NCBI RefSeq assembly: GCF_023016265.1
Contig: NZ_CP095412.1
Coordinates: 2,232,001-2,296,000, forward strand
DNA: 64,000 bases
Reading direction: 5' to 3'
Origin: Blastococcus sp. PRF04-17
Lineage (GTDB): Bacteria > Actinomycetota > Actinomycetes > Mycobacteriales > Geodermatophilaceae
In this document: positions 43,986 to 53,283 of the stretch, piece by piece
Numbering within the stretch: position 1 is the stretch's first letter
How the letters are laid out: each line of letters opens with the position of its first letter
Notes under the pieces: model-generated
Told to the model about the DNA's origin: nothing
Seen by the model: the letters and a program-made list of their open reading frames with translations, nothing else
The model's database searches: none
Translations under genes and position numbers: made by a program

Positions 43986-45059
43986 ATGAGCATCGCCGGC
44001 GTCGAGCAGCTCCTCGGGGGCGGGGGCAACCTCCCCGCCGTGGCCGCCCCGGCCCGAGCCGAGCTGCCCGGTCTGCGCAAGGCGGCCGTCTTCCTGGCCC
44101 AGATGTCGAAGGAGGAGGCGGGCGTCCTGCTGGCCAAGCTCCGGCCGCGCGAGGTCGAGTCGCTGACGCGGGAGCTGATGCGCCTGGGCTCGGTGGAGGT
44201 CGAGGACGTCGACGACGTCATGACCGAGTTCCACAGCCTGATGACCGCCCAGCACTTCATCGGCCGCGGTGGCGTCGACTTCGCGCGCGAGATCCTGGCG
44301 GCCGGCCTCGGCGAGGACAAGGCCGAAGGCATCCTGTCCCGGCTCAACGTCGTCTACACCGAGGTGCCGTTCGCCTCGCTGCGCAATGCCGACGTCCGTC
44401 AGCTCGTCACGTTCCTCAAGGACGAGCACGCGCAGATCATCGCGCTGGTGCTGGCGCACATGACCGCAGCGCAGTCGGCCGAGGTGCTGTCGGGTTTCGC
44501 GCCGGAGCTGCAGGCCGAGGTCGCGCACCGGATCGCGACGATGGACCGGACGTCGCCGGAGATGGTCCGCCTGGTCGAGGAGGAGCTGGGCCGCCGCATG
44601 GGCTCCCTCCTGGCGCACCAGGACATGACGACCGTGGGCGGCGTCGAGACGCTCGTCGAGATCATCAACCGCTCCGCGCGCCCCACCGAGCGCTCCATCC
44701 TCGAGTGGCTGGACAACACCGACCCGGAGCTCGCGGAGCAGGTCCGGTCGCAGATGTTCGTCTTCGAGGACATCGTCACCATCGACGACCGCTCCCTGCA
44801 GCAGGTGCTGCGCGAGGTCGAGGCCAACGACCTGGCCACCGCCCTGAAGGGGGTGCGTCCCGACGTCCGCGACAAGGTGGTGCGGAACCTCTCCGAGCGC
44901 GCTGCCGAGAACCTCAACGAGGAGATCGAGCTGCTCGGCCCGGTCCGCACGCGGACCGTCGAGGAGGCCCAGGCCAAGGTCGTCGGCATCATCCGCACGC
45001 TCGAGGAGCAGGGCGTCCTGACGCTGACGCGTGGACAGGACGATGAGTTCGTCGCGTGA
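43986..45059 (+). CDS. fliG: flagellar motor switch protein FliG
   Basis: 357 aa with AAGGAGG upstream. N domain binds FliF (LRKAAVFLAQMSKEEAGVLLAKL), the middle binds FliM, and the C domain carries the torque helix (VRDKVVRNLSERAAENLNEE). Ends VLTLTRGQDDEFVA, overlapping fliH. Confidence 0.97.
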   Translation: MSIAGVEQLLGGGGNLPAVAAPARAELPGLRKAAVFLAQMSKEEAGVLLAKLRPREVESLTRELMRLGSVEVEDVDDVMTEFHSLMTAQHFIGRGGVDFAREILAAGLGEDKAEGILSRLNVVYTEVPFASLRNADVRQLVTFLKDEHAQIIALVLAHMTAAQSAEVLSGFAPELQAEVAHRIATMDRTSPEMVRLVEEELGRRMGSLLAHQDMTTVGGVETLVEIINRSARPTERSILEWLDNTDPELAEQVRSQMFVFEDIVTIDDRSLQQVLREVEANDLATALKGVRPDVRDKVVRNLSERAAENLNEEIELLGPVRTRTVEEAQAKVVGIIRTLEEQGVLTLTRGQDDEFVA

Positions 45060-45828
45060 GGGGGTCCTGCTCCGCGCCGGTGCGGCGGAGCGGGCAGTCC
45101 CCTACCGCGAGCAGGTCGCCGTCCCCGCGCAGCGGCCGGCGTCCGTGGCCCCGCCGGCGCTGCCCGTGGCCGAGCCCGAGCCGGCGTCGGAGCGCCGCTC
45201 GACCATCCGTCGCGCCGCCGACCAGCCGGTCAACGGCGGCGGGACGTCGTTCCGTCTCGGCGACGTCTACGCCGAGGAGCTGCAGCGGCTGCGCCGGCAC
45301 GCGCACGCGGAAGGGTTCGCGGCCGGTCACGCCGAGGGCATGGCAGCGGCCGCGGCCGTCGTCGCCGAGACCGAGCGGCAGGCCGCCGAGCGGTTGGCCG
45401 ACGTCCAGGCGCGGTGGGAACGGCGCGTGGCGTCGGCCACCGCTGCCCTGGGCGCGGCGGTGACCCGCTTCGACGAGGCGTCGCAGCCGCTGGCCGAGGA
45501 GGTCCGCGAGACGATCCTGGGCACGGTCCTCACCCTGGTCGAGGACCTCCTGGGACGCGAGCTGGCGCTCGCCGACGACCCGGTCATGGACGCCGTCCGC
45601 CGGGCGCTCGTGCTCGTGCCGTCCGACGCGGCGGCCGTCGTCCGCGTGCACCCCGACGACCTCGCCGAGATCCCCGCTGAGTCCCTCGCCGAGCTGCCGG
45701 CCAGCGTGCGGGTCGTCGGCGACCTCGGTGTCGAGCGGGCCGGCGCGGTGGTCGAGTCGGGTCCCCGCCGGATCGACGCGCAGATCGGCACCGCGCTCGA
45801 GCGCGTCCAGGCGGTGCTCACCTCGTGA
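45043..45828 (+). CDS. fliH: flagellar export ATPase regulator FliH
   Basis: 261 aa. ATG 45043 is chosen because AGGACG precedes it; GTG 45031 is possible. Disordered N-terminus, a GxxxG-like coiled coil (AEGFAAGHAEGMAAAAAVV), and the C-terminal FliH/HrpE fold. Inhibits and docks FliI. Overlaps fliG and fliI. Confidence 0.9.
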   Translation: MSSSREGVLLRAGAAERAVPYREQVAVPAQRPASVAPPALPVAEPEPASERRSTIRRAADQPVNGGGTSFRLGDVYAEELQRLRRHAHAEGFAAGHAEGMAAAAAVVAETERQAAERLADVQARWERRVASATAALGAAVTRFDEASQPLAEEVRETILGTVLTLVEDLLGRELALADDPVMDAVRRALVLVPSDAAAVVRVHPDDLAEIPAESLAELPASVRVVGDLGVERAGAVVESGPRRIDAQIGTALERVQAVLTS

Positions 45829-47135
45829 CGTTCCCACCGAACGTGCTGGTGCGCGCCCGGGCCGCGGCTCGGCCGCAGGTCACGGGCATCGTCACCGGCG
45901 CCATGGGCCTGACGCTCACCGTCGACGGGCTCACCGCCGCCGTCGGCGACCTGGTCGAGGTCAACCCCGGCGAGCGGCCACTGCTCGCCGAGGTGGTGGC
46001 CGTGGGCCGCGACCGGCTCACCTGCATGCCTCTGGGCAACCTGTCCGGTGTGCACGCCGGGGCGCCGGTACGGGCGACCGGCATGCCGTTGCAGGTGCCG
46101 GTCGGCGACGCGCTGCTGGGCCGGGTGCTCGACGGCCTCGGCCGGCCCGTCGACGGCGGGCCGGCGCTGGCCTCCCGCGTGTCGTTCGTCGACCTGTCCA
46201 GCGAGACGCCGCACGCGCTCAGCCGCGCCCGCGTCGAGCAGCCGCTGACGTTCGGCGTCCGCGCCCTGGACACGTTGGTGCCCTGCGGCAAGGGCCAGCG
46301 CCTGGGCATCTTCGCCGGCTCCGGCGTGGGCAAGTCCAGCCTGCTCGCGCAGATCACCCGCGGCACCGATGCCGACGTCCGTGTCATCGGGCTGATCGGC
46401 GAGCGTGGTCGCGAGGTCCGCGAGTTCCTCGAGGAGAACCTCGGCGCCGAGGGCATGGCGCGCACCGTCGTCGTCGTCGCCACCTCCGACGAGCCACCGC
46501 TGGTGCGGCTCAAGGCCGCGTTCGTCGCCACCCGGATCGCCGAGGCGTTCCGCGACCAGGGCCGCGACGTGCTCCTGCTGATGGACTCGATCACCCGGAC
46601 CGCCATGGCCCAGCGCGAGGTCGGACTGTCGGCGGGAGAGCCCCCGGCCACCCGGGGCTATCCGCCGAGCGTCTTCGCGATGATGCCGCAGCTGCTGGAG
46701 AAGGCGGGGACCGGCGTCACCGGGTCGATCACCGGCCTCTACACCGTGCTGGTGGAGGGCGACGACCACAACGAGCCGATCGCCGACACCGCCCGGTCGA
46801 TCCTCGACGGGCACATCGTGCTCACCCGCAAGCTCGCCACGACCGGCCACTTCCCGGCGATCGACGTCCTCGAGTCGATCTCCCGCGTCGCGACGGCCGT
46901 CGTCCCGCCCGCCCACATGGCCGACGCTCGCGAGGTGCGCCGCCTCATGGGTGCGCTGCGCGACGTCCGCGAGCTGATCGAGATCGGCGCCTACCAGACC
47001 GGCAGCGACGCTCTCGTCGACCGCGCCCGCCAGCTCGAGCCGGCGATCGAGTCCTTCCTGCAGCAGCCGATGGGTGAGTCGACCCCTGCGCCCGACGCGT
47101 GGGAGTGGCTGCAGCGGATCGTGAGGTCGGCATGA
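45825..47135 (+). CDS. fliI: flagellum-specific ATPase FliI
   Basis: 436 aa, GTG start in the fliH stop. Walker A GSGVGKSS (about 165-172), GERGREVREF, Walker B LLLMDSITR and the EPPATRGYPPS motif identify the T3SS/F1-beta-like ATPase. Powers export with FliH and FliJ. Confidence 0.97.
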   Translation: MTFPPNVLVRARAAARPQVTGIVTGAMGLTLTVDGLTAAVGDLVEVNPGERPLLAEVVAVGRDRLTCMPLGNLSGVHAGAPVRATGMPLQVPVGDALLGRVLDGLGRPVDGGPALASRVSFVDLSSETPHALSRARVEQPLTFGVRALDTLVPCGKGQRLGIFAGSGVGKSSLLAQITRGTDADVRVIGLIGERGREVREFLEENLGAEGMARTVVVVATSDEPPLVRLKAAFVATRIAEAFRDQGRDVLLLMDSITRTAMAQREVGLSAGEPPATRGYPPSVFAMMPQLLEKAGTGVTGSITGLYTVLVEGDDHNEPIADTARSILDGHIVLTRKLATTGHFPAIDVLESISRVATAVVPPAHMADAREVRRLMGALRDVRELIEIGAYQTGSDALVDRARQLEPAIESFLQQPMGESTPAPDAWEWLQRIVRSA

Positions 47136-47590
47136 AGCGGGCCGCGTTCCGGCTGCAACCGGTGCTCGAACTGCGCCGCACCGAGGAGCGGGCCGCCGCG
47201 GCCGCCGCCGCGCAGGCGGCCAGCGCCGCCGCCGATGCCGACCGGCGCGCCACGGAGTACGAGACCAGTCTGGCCACGGCCCGGGTCCCCTCGTCCCTGG
47301 CCGGCGGCGCGTTCGTCGCCGCGATGTCGCTGCTGCGGACGGCGGCGACCGACGCCTCCGACGCCCGGGCCCTGGCGACCGCGTCGGCGGAGCAGGCCGA
47401 GCTCGTGCGTGCGCAGTGGACGGCTGCCGCCCAGCGGACGAAGGGGCTCGAGCGCCTCAAGGAGCGGCACCTGGCCGCCCTCCAGCACGCGGAGGACGTC
47501 GCCGAGGAGCGGGCCGTCGACGACCTGGTCACCGGCCGTGCCGGCCGGTCGACGCCGCCGGGCGACGGGGAGGTGCCGTGGACGGAGTGA
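47132..47590 (+). CDS. fliJ: flagellar export protein FliJ
   Basis: 152 aa. Mostly one long coiled coil: FRLQPVLELRRTEERAAAAA and LERLKERHLAALQHAEDVAE, the FliJ pattern. Start overlaps the fliI stop (ATGA). Confidence 0.88.
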   Translation: MKRAAFRLQPVLELRRTEERAAAAAAAQAASAAADADRRATEYETSLATARVPSSLAGGAFVAAMSLLRTAATDASDARALATASAEQAELVRAQWTAAAQRTKGLERLKERHLAALQHAEDVAEERAVDDLVTGRAGRSTPPGDGEVPWTE

Positions 47591-48516
47591 CCCAGGTCCA
47601 GGCCCGGATCGCGCAGATCCAGTCGCGGTTCGTGTTCCGCGCACCGTCCTCGGGCGACTGGACGTCCGCCGCGTCGGCCGCCGGTCTGACCCCGGCCGGC
47701 GAGATCCCGTCGTCGAGCCACGGCGGCACCGTGTCGGAGAGCGCGGTCGTCGCCGAGGCACACAAGTACCTCGGCGTCCCCTACCTGTGGGGCGGCACCG
47801 ACCCGGCCAAGGGCCTGGACTGCTCCGGGTTCACCCAGCTGGTCTTCGGCAACCTGGGCATCGAGCTGCCCCGCACGTCGTCCCAGCAGGCCACGGCGGG
47901 CCGGGCGGTCGCCTCGATCCACGACGCCCGCCCCGGGGACCTCGTCTTCTTCGACCATTCGTCGTCACGTGCGGGCATCGACCACGTGGGCATCTACCTC
48001 GGCAACGGCAAGATGATCGCCGCGCCGCAGCCCGGCGAAGTCGTCAAGGTGCAGGACGTCGGCACCCCTGCCGTGATCCGGCGGGTCCTCCCGGAGCAGA
48101 CCTTCGCCCTGCCGTCGGCCTCCGGCGGATCGCTCGCGGGCGTTCCCTACGCCGACCTCTTCCAGCGAGCGGGCAGCCGCTACGGGGTCGACGCGTCGCT
48201 GCTCGCGGCCGTCGCCTCGCAGGAGTCGAACTTCGACTCGCAGGCCGTCTCCTCCGCGGGCGCGCAGGGTCTGATGCAGTTCATGCCGGCCACGGCCAAG
48301 GGCCTGGGCGTCAACGCATTCGACCCCACCTCGTCGATCGACGGCGCCGCGCGGTACCTGAGCGACCTCACCCGGCAGTTCGGCTCCACGCCGCTCGCGC
48401 TGGCCGCCTACAACGCCGGCCCGGGAACCGTCAGCCGCTACGGCGGCATCCCGCCCTTTCCCGAGACCCAGAACTACGTCCGCGCCGTGATGAGCAAGGC
48501 GGAGGCCTACCGATGA
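47578..48516 (+). CDS. flagellar wall hydrolase: NlpC/P60 endopeptidase fused to SLT lytic transglycosylase
   Basis: 312 aa, GTG 47578 with GGGGAGG before it; GTG 47587 is also possible. NlpC/P60 domain (about 55-165) with catalytic Cys82 (LDCSGF) and His136 (DHVGIYLG), both intact. Lysozyme-like SLT domain (about 190-310) with catalytic Glu216 (ASQESNFD) and GLMQFMPATA. No signal peptide, so it is probably exported by the flagellar apparatus itself. Position between fliJ and fliK suggests it opens the wall for the rod, the job of FlgJ elsewhere. Confidence 0.9.
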   Translation: MDGVTQVQARIAQIQSRFVFRAPSSGDWTSAASAAGLTPAGEIPSSSHGGTVSESAVVAEAHKYLGVPYLWGGTDPAKGLDCSGFTQLVFGNLGIELPRTSSQQATAGRAVASIHDARPGDLVFFDHSSSRAGIDHVGIYLGNGKMIAAPQPGEVVKVQDVGTPAVIRRVLPEQTFALPSASGGSLAGVPYADLFQRAGSRYGVDASLLAAVASQESNFDSQAVSSAGAQGLMQFMPATAKGLGVNAFDPTSSIDGAARYLSDLTRQFGSTPLALAAYNAGPGTVSRYGGIPPFPETQNYVRAVMSKAEAYR

Positions 48517-50176
48517 CCGCACCCGTGAGCCCGACCCTGCCCGGGGGCGGCCGACGCCGGCCCTCGGTTCCGGGGCCCGGAGCTCCAGCAGCGCAGCGCC
48601 GTTCGCATCGGCGCTGGACTCCGCGCTCGGCTCCGCCCGGTCGGCCGACCGGAGCACGGGCAGCACCCCGGCGTCCGACCGTGCCGTCGAGCGGCGGAGC
48701 ACACCGGACGACCGAGCGGAGGCGGCCGCCGCCCGCGCGGAGAGGGCTGCCGATCGCGCCGCCGCGCGCGCGGCCCGTGCCGAGGCGAGGACCGAGCAGA
48801 GCCCCGACCGGCCGGCGCACGAGAACGCCGACGGCGCCGCGACCGGCCGGCAGGCCGTGGGGACGACACCGGAGGCGACGGACGACGTCCCCGTGGCCGC
48901 GCCCGACCCGGGCTCCACCACCCTGTCCGCCGCGGTCTGGGCCCTGCTGGTGGGCGGTCCCGTCGCCGCGACCGCGGAAGCGGGCGGCGAGGGTGCGCCG
49001 GCGCCGCCGGGTACCGCGGCGCCGACCGTGTCGACCGTTCCCACGGCCGACGTGCCGGTGACCCTCCCGACCCCTGCGGTGGCTGCTCCCGTGCCGGTCG
49101 CGCCGACGGCCGAGGCGGGCGGGCAGGGCGTTCCCACTCCGGCTGCGGCACCGCCCGCCGCGACGCCGCTGCCGGGCACGGAGACCGCCGCTCCCGCAAC
49201 TCCGGCGACCCCGGCCGCTCCGGTGGCGGCCGCACCGACCGAGTCCGCGCTGGCCGCCCTCGGCATCGATGTGGTCACCGTCGCCGACGAGCCGGGTGGC
49301 GCCGGCCCCCGGGCCGCCGTCCCCGCTGCCGTCCCCGCTGCCGTCCCCGCTGCCGTCCCCGCTGCCGTCCCCGCTGCCGTCCCCGCTGCCGTCCCCGCTG
49401 CCGTCGCCCCGGCCGTCGCCCCGGCCGTGCCGGCCGCTGCGGCCCCGGCCGCTGCGACCACGTCCGCGCCGGTCGACGGGGCCGCACCCGTCGCCGGTCC
49501 CGCCGGCGTCGCCGCGGGCGCCGTGCCCCTCTCGGCCGGGACCGGAACCACGGGCGAGGGCAGCTCACCCGGCGGGGGCGGCACCACCCGCCAGGACACG
49601 TGGCGCGCTCCCGAGAGTCAGTCGACCGCACCGGTGACGGGGGCCGGTCCCGCCCCGGTCACCCCCACCCCGGTCGTCACTGCGGCTCCCGTCGCCGGCG
49701 CGACCGGCGACGCGGCCTCCCTGCCGGTGGGCTCCCAGGTGGCCCGGCAGGTCGCCGTCCTCCGCGGCGGTCCCGACGGCACGCAGACCATGACGCTCGT
49801 GCTCACCCCCGACACCCTCGGCCCGGTCGAGGTCTCGGTCACCGTGACCAAGGGGGCGGTCGACCTCACGCTGCGCGGCGCGCACGACATGGGGCGAGCC
49901 GCCCTGCTCGACGGGCTGCCGGACCTGCGCCGGGATCTGGAGAGCGCGGGGCTCACGTGCTCCTCCCTCGAGGTCGACCGCGACACCAGTGGCAGCTGGC
50001 TGAACCGCCACGCGACCCCGCAGGGCCAGCCCCAGGGCGGAGCCGCCGGGGGTGGCGCGGAGCAGACCGGCGGTGACCGGTCACGTCCCGGGGGCGCCCC
50101 TGCCGATACCGCAGTCAGCGGACCGACCTCTGCCGACTCCCGATCCACGTCCGCCGGCGTGGACGTCCGCGTCTGA
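48513..50176 (+). CDS. fliK: flagellar hook-length control protein FliK (one-base frameshift near the start)
   Basis: ATG 48513 overlaps the previous stop (ATGA). After about 11 residues coding character changes frame; adding one G to the G5 run at 48543-48547 restores it (then SAAPFASALDSALGSARSAD). About 554 residues when repaired. A very long Ala/Pro/Val/Thr-rich middle, including seven exact 12-bp units coding AVPA, is followed by the FliK C-terminal Flg_hook domain (LVLTPDTLGPVEVSVTV, then LRRDLESAGL). Measures hook length and switches export substrate. Frameshift is probably a sequence error. Confidence 0.85.
49316..49399 (+). repeat. seven 12-bp tandem units in fliK
   Basis: GCCGTCCCCGCT repeated seven times without change, coding AVPA. 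Identical units suggest recent slippage, and each unit adds four residues without a frame change, so FliK length can vary. Confidence 0.95.
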
Positions 50177-50195
50177 CCAAGGAGCTGACCCACCC

Positions 50196-50624
50196 ATGAC
50201 CACGCCCGTGTACGGGACGAGCGGCCTTGCGACCAGCACGTCCACCAGCGCGGTCGACCGCAAGGACCAGATGGGGAAGGACACCTTCCTCAAGCTGCTC
50301 GTGGCCCAGATGCGCTACCAGGACCCCAGCAACCCCGTCGACAGCAGCCAGATGATGTCGCAGACGGCGGTTTTCACCCAGGTCGAGAAGCTCGAGCAAC
50401 TGGTCAACCAGAACGCGTCGATGCTCGTCCTGCAGGAGTCGGCCACGGCGGGTGCCCTCGTCGGCCGTACCGCGACCTACACCGACACCACGGGAGCGTC
50501 GAAGACCGGCGTCGTCACCGCCGTCCGCCTCGCCAGCCGCGCCAGCGAGGCAGTGGCCGTGATCGACGGGGTCTCCGTGCCCGTGGGCCGCCTCACCGAG
50601 ATCGCCGTCACCAAGACGACCTGA
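50196..50624 (+). CDS. flgD: flagellar hook capping protein FlgD
   Basis: 142 aa, AAGGAG upstream. N-terminal FlgD motif (KDTFLKLLVAQMRYQDPSNP, QTAVFTQVEKLEQL), then a short beta domain. Shorter than enteric FlgD, which has extra Fn3/Tudor domains. Caps the growing hook. Confidence 0.95.
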   Translation: MTTPVYGTSGLATSTSTSAVDRKDQMGKDTFLKLLVAQMRYQDPSNPVDSSQMMSQTAVFTQVEKLEQLVNQNASMLVLQESATAGALVGRTATYTDTTGASKTGVVTAVRLASRASEAVAVIDGVSVPVGRLTEIAVTKTT

Positions 50625-50670
50625 CCCGCCTCGACCGCCGCAGCACTCCACACCTGAGGAGAACTTCCCC

Positions 50671-51910
50671 GTGCTTCGTTCCATGTTCTCGGCCATCTCC
50701 GGCCTCCGCGCCCACCAGACCAAGATGGACGTCACCGGCAACAACATCGCCAACGTCAACACGGTCGGATTCAAGGGCTCCCAGACGGTCTTCCAGGACA
50801 CGCTCTCGCAGGTGATCCGGGCGGCGGGGCGCCGGCCGCCGACCGCGGTGGCACGAACCCGGCCCAGGTCGGGCTCGGGGTCAAGGTCGCCGCCATCACG
50901 ACCAACTGGACCCAGGGCGCGACCCAGTCCACCGGCCGCTCGACGGACTTCATGATCGAGGGCGACGGGTTCTTCATCACCCGCAACAGCAGCGGCGAGC
51001 AGCTGTTCACCCGCGCCGGGTCCTTCGACTTCGACGGCGCCGGCAAGCTGGTCACACCGGACGGCTCGGTCCTGCAGGGCTGGATGGCCAACGGCAACGG
51101 GCAGATCAACACCAACGGGCCGGTGGGCCCCCTCTCCGTGCCCTACGGCCAGACCGTGGCCCCACGGGCGTCCACCAGCGGGTCCGTCGTGGGCAACCTC
51201 GCGTCCGACGCGCCCGTGGGCACCACCGTGACGACCAACATCAAGATGTTCGACGCCCAGGGCGTGGAGCAGGAGGTCGTCTACACGTTCACCAAGATGG
51301 GCGCCAACGACTGGGACATGGACGTGATCGCCAACGGCATCACCCTGATCAACGACGCGACGGTCGCTTTCGACGCCTCGGGTGCGCTCACCACCCCGGC
51401 TCCCCCGGCACCCTCGCCGCGGTCAACCCGAACACCGTCAACGCCGCCGCCTTCCCGAGCTGGAACTCTCCCGTCGTCATCAACATCGCCGGCCTGACCC
51501 AGTTCGGCGGCGCCACGGAGATCAACGCCCCCGACCAGAACGGCTACGCGCTGGGCTCCCTGCAGGCCTTCCAGCTCGGCGCCGACGGCACGATCATGGG
51601 CGTCTACTCCAACGAGCTGCGCCAGCCCATCGGGCGCCTCGCCGTGGCGACGTTCAACAACCCCGGCGGCCTGGAGAAGTCCGGCAACAGCTCGTTCCGG
51701 GTCGGCGTGAACTCCGGCGTCGCCATGGTCGGCACCGCCGGTGCCGGTGGCCGTGGCTCGCTCGTCTCGGGCGCGCTCGAGATGTCGAACGTCGACCTCG
51801 CCGAGGAGTTCACCGGCCTGATCGTCGCCCAGCGCGGCTTCCAGGCGAACAGCCGGGTGATCACCAGCTCCGACGAGATCCTCCAGGACCTGGTCAACCT
51901 GAAGCGCTGA
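50671..51910 (+). CDS. flgE: flagellar hook protein FlgE (two one-base frameshifts)
   Basis: GTG 50671. Starts MFSAISGLRAHQTKMDVTGN; the frame breaks at a G4 run (50826-50829) and again at a C5 run (51402-51406). Restoring one base at each joins the three parts into about 413 residues: DFMIEGDGFFITRNSSG in the middle, EFTGLIVAQRGFQANSR near the end. This is the only hook/rod-type gene here after flgB and flgC; no flgG is seen. Both breaks are base losses in G/C runs. Confidence 0.85.
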
Positions 51911-51972
51911 GCCAGGACCTTCCTCCTTCCCGTCACTCGCAAGCTAGCGGCGGGCCCCCGGAGGAAGGCCCC

Positions 51973-52012
51973 AGTGCGGCCCGGTCACCCCTCCGGGTGG
52001 CCGGGCCGCACT
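51973..52012 (+). terminator. strong hairpin ending the flgB-flgE unit
   Basis: AGTGCGGCCCGG pairs with CCGGGCCGCACT. After one mismatch CACCC and GGGTG pair too, giving about 18 bp with loop CTCC. ATTTCC follows. Confidence 0.85.
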
Positions 52013-52064
52013 GATTTCCCCCGGTTTCCGGGGCCTCCGGGGGCCCGCGCCGGGGTGGTTCGGC

Positions 52065-52092
52065 TCAAGGAGATCCCCTCGTGAGCCGATGA
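52065..52092 (+). promoter_or_regulatory. sigma-28-like promoter for flbD-motA-motB-fliL
   Basis: TCAA (52065-52068), 16 bases, GCCGATGA (52085-52092), 66 bases before the flbD start and 52 after the terminator hairpin. Confidence 0.6.
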
Positions 52093-52158
52093 GAAGAACG
52101 CCTTCCCCGCGCTGTTGGGCAGCGCGACCCGTCCACCATCGAGCAAGAGGACCGAACC

Positions 52159-52437
52159 GTGATCCGTGTGACGCGCCTGAACGGAGAGCAGTTCGCGCTC
52201 AATCCCGACCTGATCGAGCGGGTCGAAGGCCACCCCGACACGGTCGCCTTCCTCGTCGACGGCACCAGGTACGTGGTGAAGGAGAGCGTGGAGGAGGTGC
52301 TGCAGGAGATCCGCGAGTACCGCGCAGCCATCCTCGCCACCAGCTACGAGATGGACCGCGGGGAGTACCGGGTGGTCGTCCCCGAGATCGACAGCGGCTC
52401 GTCGGTCGTGCCCTTCCCGACCCGAGAGGAGCGCTGA
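52159..52437 (+). CDS. flbD: flagellar protein FlbD
   Basis: 92 aa, GTG start. FlbD pattern: IRVTRLNGEQFALNPDLIER then DGTRYVVKESVEEVLQEI. The C-terminal 30 residues are extra. Found next to motA in many Gram-positives; exact role unclear. Confidence 0.9.
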   Translation: MIRVTRLNGEQFALNPDLIERVEGHPDTVAFLVDGTRYVVKESVEEVLQEIREYRAAILATSYEMDRGEYRVVVPEIDSGSSVVPFPTREER

Positions 52438-52440
52438 CCC

Positions 52441-53210
52441 ATGGATCCGGCGACTCTGATCGGCTTCGTCGTCTCCATGATCGCCCTCCTGATCTTCATG
52501 ATCATGGAGGGCGCCGACCCGATGTCGCTGCTCTTCCTCCCGGCGATCATCCTGGTGATCGTCGCCACCTTCGGCGCGGCCATGGCCCACCAGACCATGG
52601 ACGACCTCAAGAAGATGCCGGCCTGGTTCAAGATGGCGTTGATGCCGGGCAGGTGCCGCCGGCCACCGAGCAGATCCAGACCCTGGTCGGCCTGGCGGAG
52701 AAGGCTCGCAAGGAGGGCCTGCTCGCGCTGGAGGCCCAGGTCAAGAACATCCAGGACCCGTTCCTGCGGCGCGGGCTGCAGATGGGCATCGACGGCACCG
52801 ACCCCGAGGAGCTGCGCTCCGTCCTCGAGGCCGAGATCGCGGCCAAGAAGGCCGAGGACAAGGTCGCCGCCAAGTTCATGAACGCCATGGGCGGCTACGC
52901 CCCCACCATCGGCATCGTCGGTTGCATCGTCGGCCTGATGAACGTGATGGCCAACCTCAACGACCCGTCCTCGCTGGGTCCCATGATCGCCGCGGCGTTC
53001 GTCGCGACCCTGTGGGGCGTGATGGCCGCCAACTTCTGGTTCCTGCCCATGGGCGCCAAGATCATCCGCGTCAGCGAGCTGCAGGCCGCGCAGATGGAGC
53101 TGCTCGTCGAGGGGATCTCCGAGATCCAGGCCGGCACCAGCCCGCGGGCCGTGCGGCTCAAGCTGAACTCCCTCATCCCGCCCAGTGAACTGGCCAAGGA
53201 GGCCGCGTGA
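52441..53210 (+). CDS. motA: motor stator protein MotA (one-base frameshift)
   Basis: The first 70 residues (VVSMIALLIFMIMEGADP) and the rest (PPATEQIQTLVGLAEKARKE, then YAPTIGIVGCIVGLMNVM) are in different frames. One G added to the GGG at 52647-52649 joins them as LMPGQVPPATEQ. Four membrane helices and the conserved MotA cytoplasmic loop. Forms the proton (or sodium) channel with MotB. The break is probably a sequence error. Confidence 0.88.
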
Positions 53211-53283
53211 GCGAGCTCGCGAGCTCACGGGTGGATAGAGCAGCGCCGCGAAGCGGTGCGACGAGCGCCAGCGAGGAGTACCG
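53211..53283 (+). repeat. stop-to-start intergenic repeat element, copy 2
   Basis: Begins right after the motA TGA with GCGAGCTCGCGAGCTCAC and ends GACGAGCGCCAGCGAGGAGT five bases before the motB GTG, giving its ribosome site. Same parts as the element before flgK, 18 kb away on the other strand. Confidence 0.75.

Noticed and set aside
49316-49399. Repeat array as a CRISPR
   Set aside because: Units are 12 bp without spacers and code in frame for AVPA in fliK.
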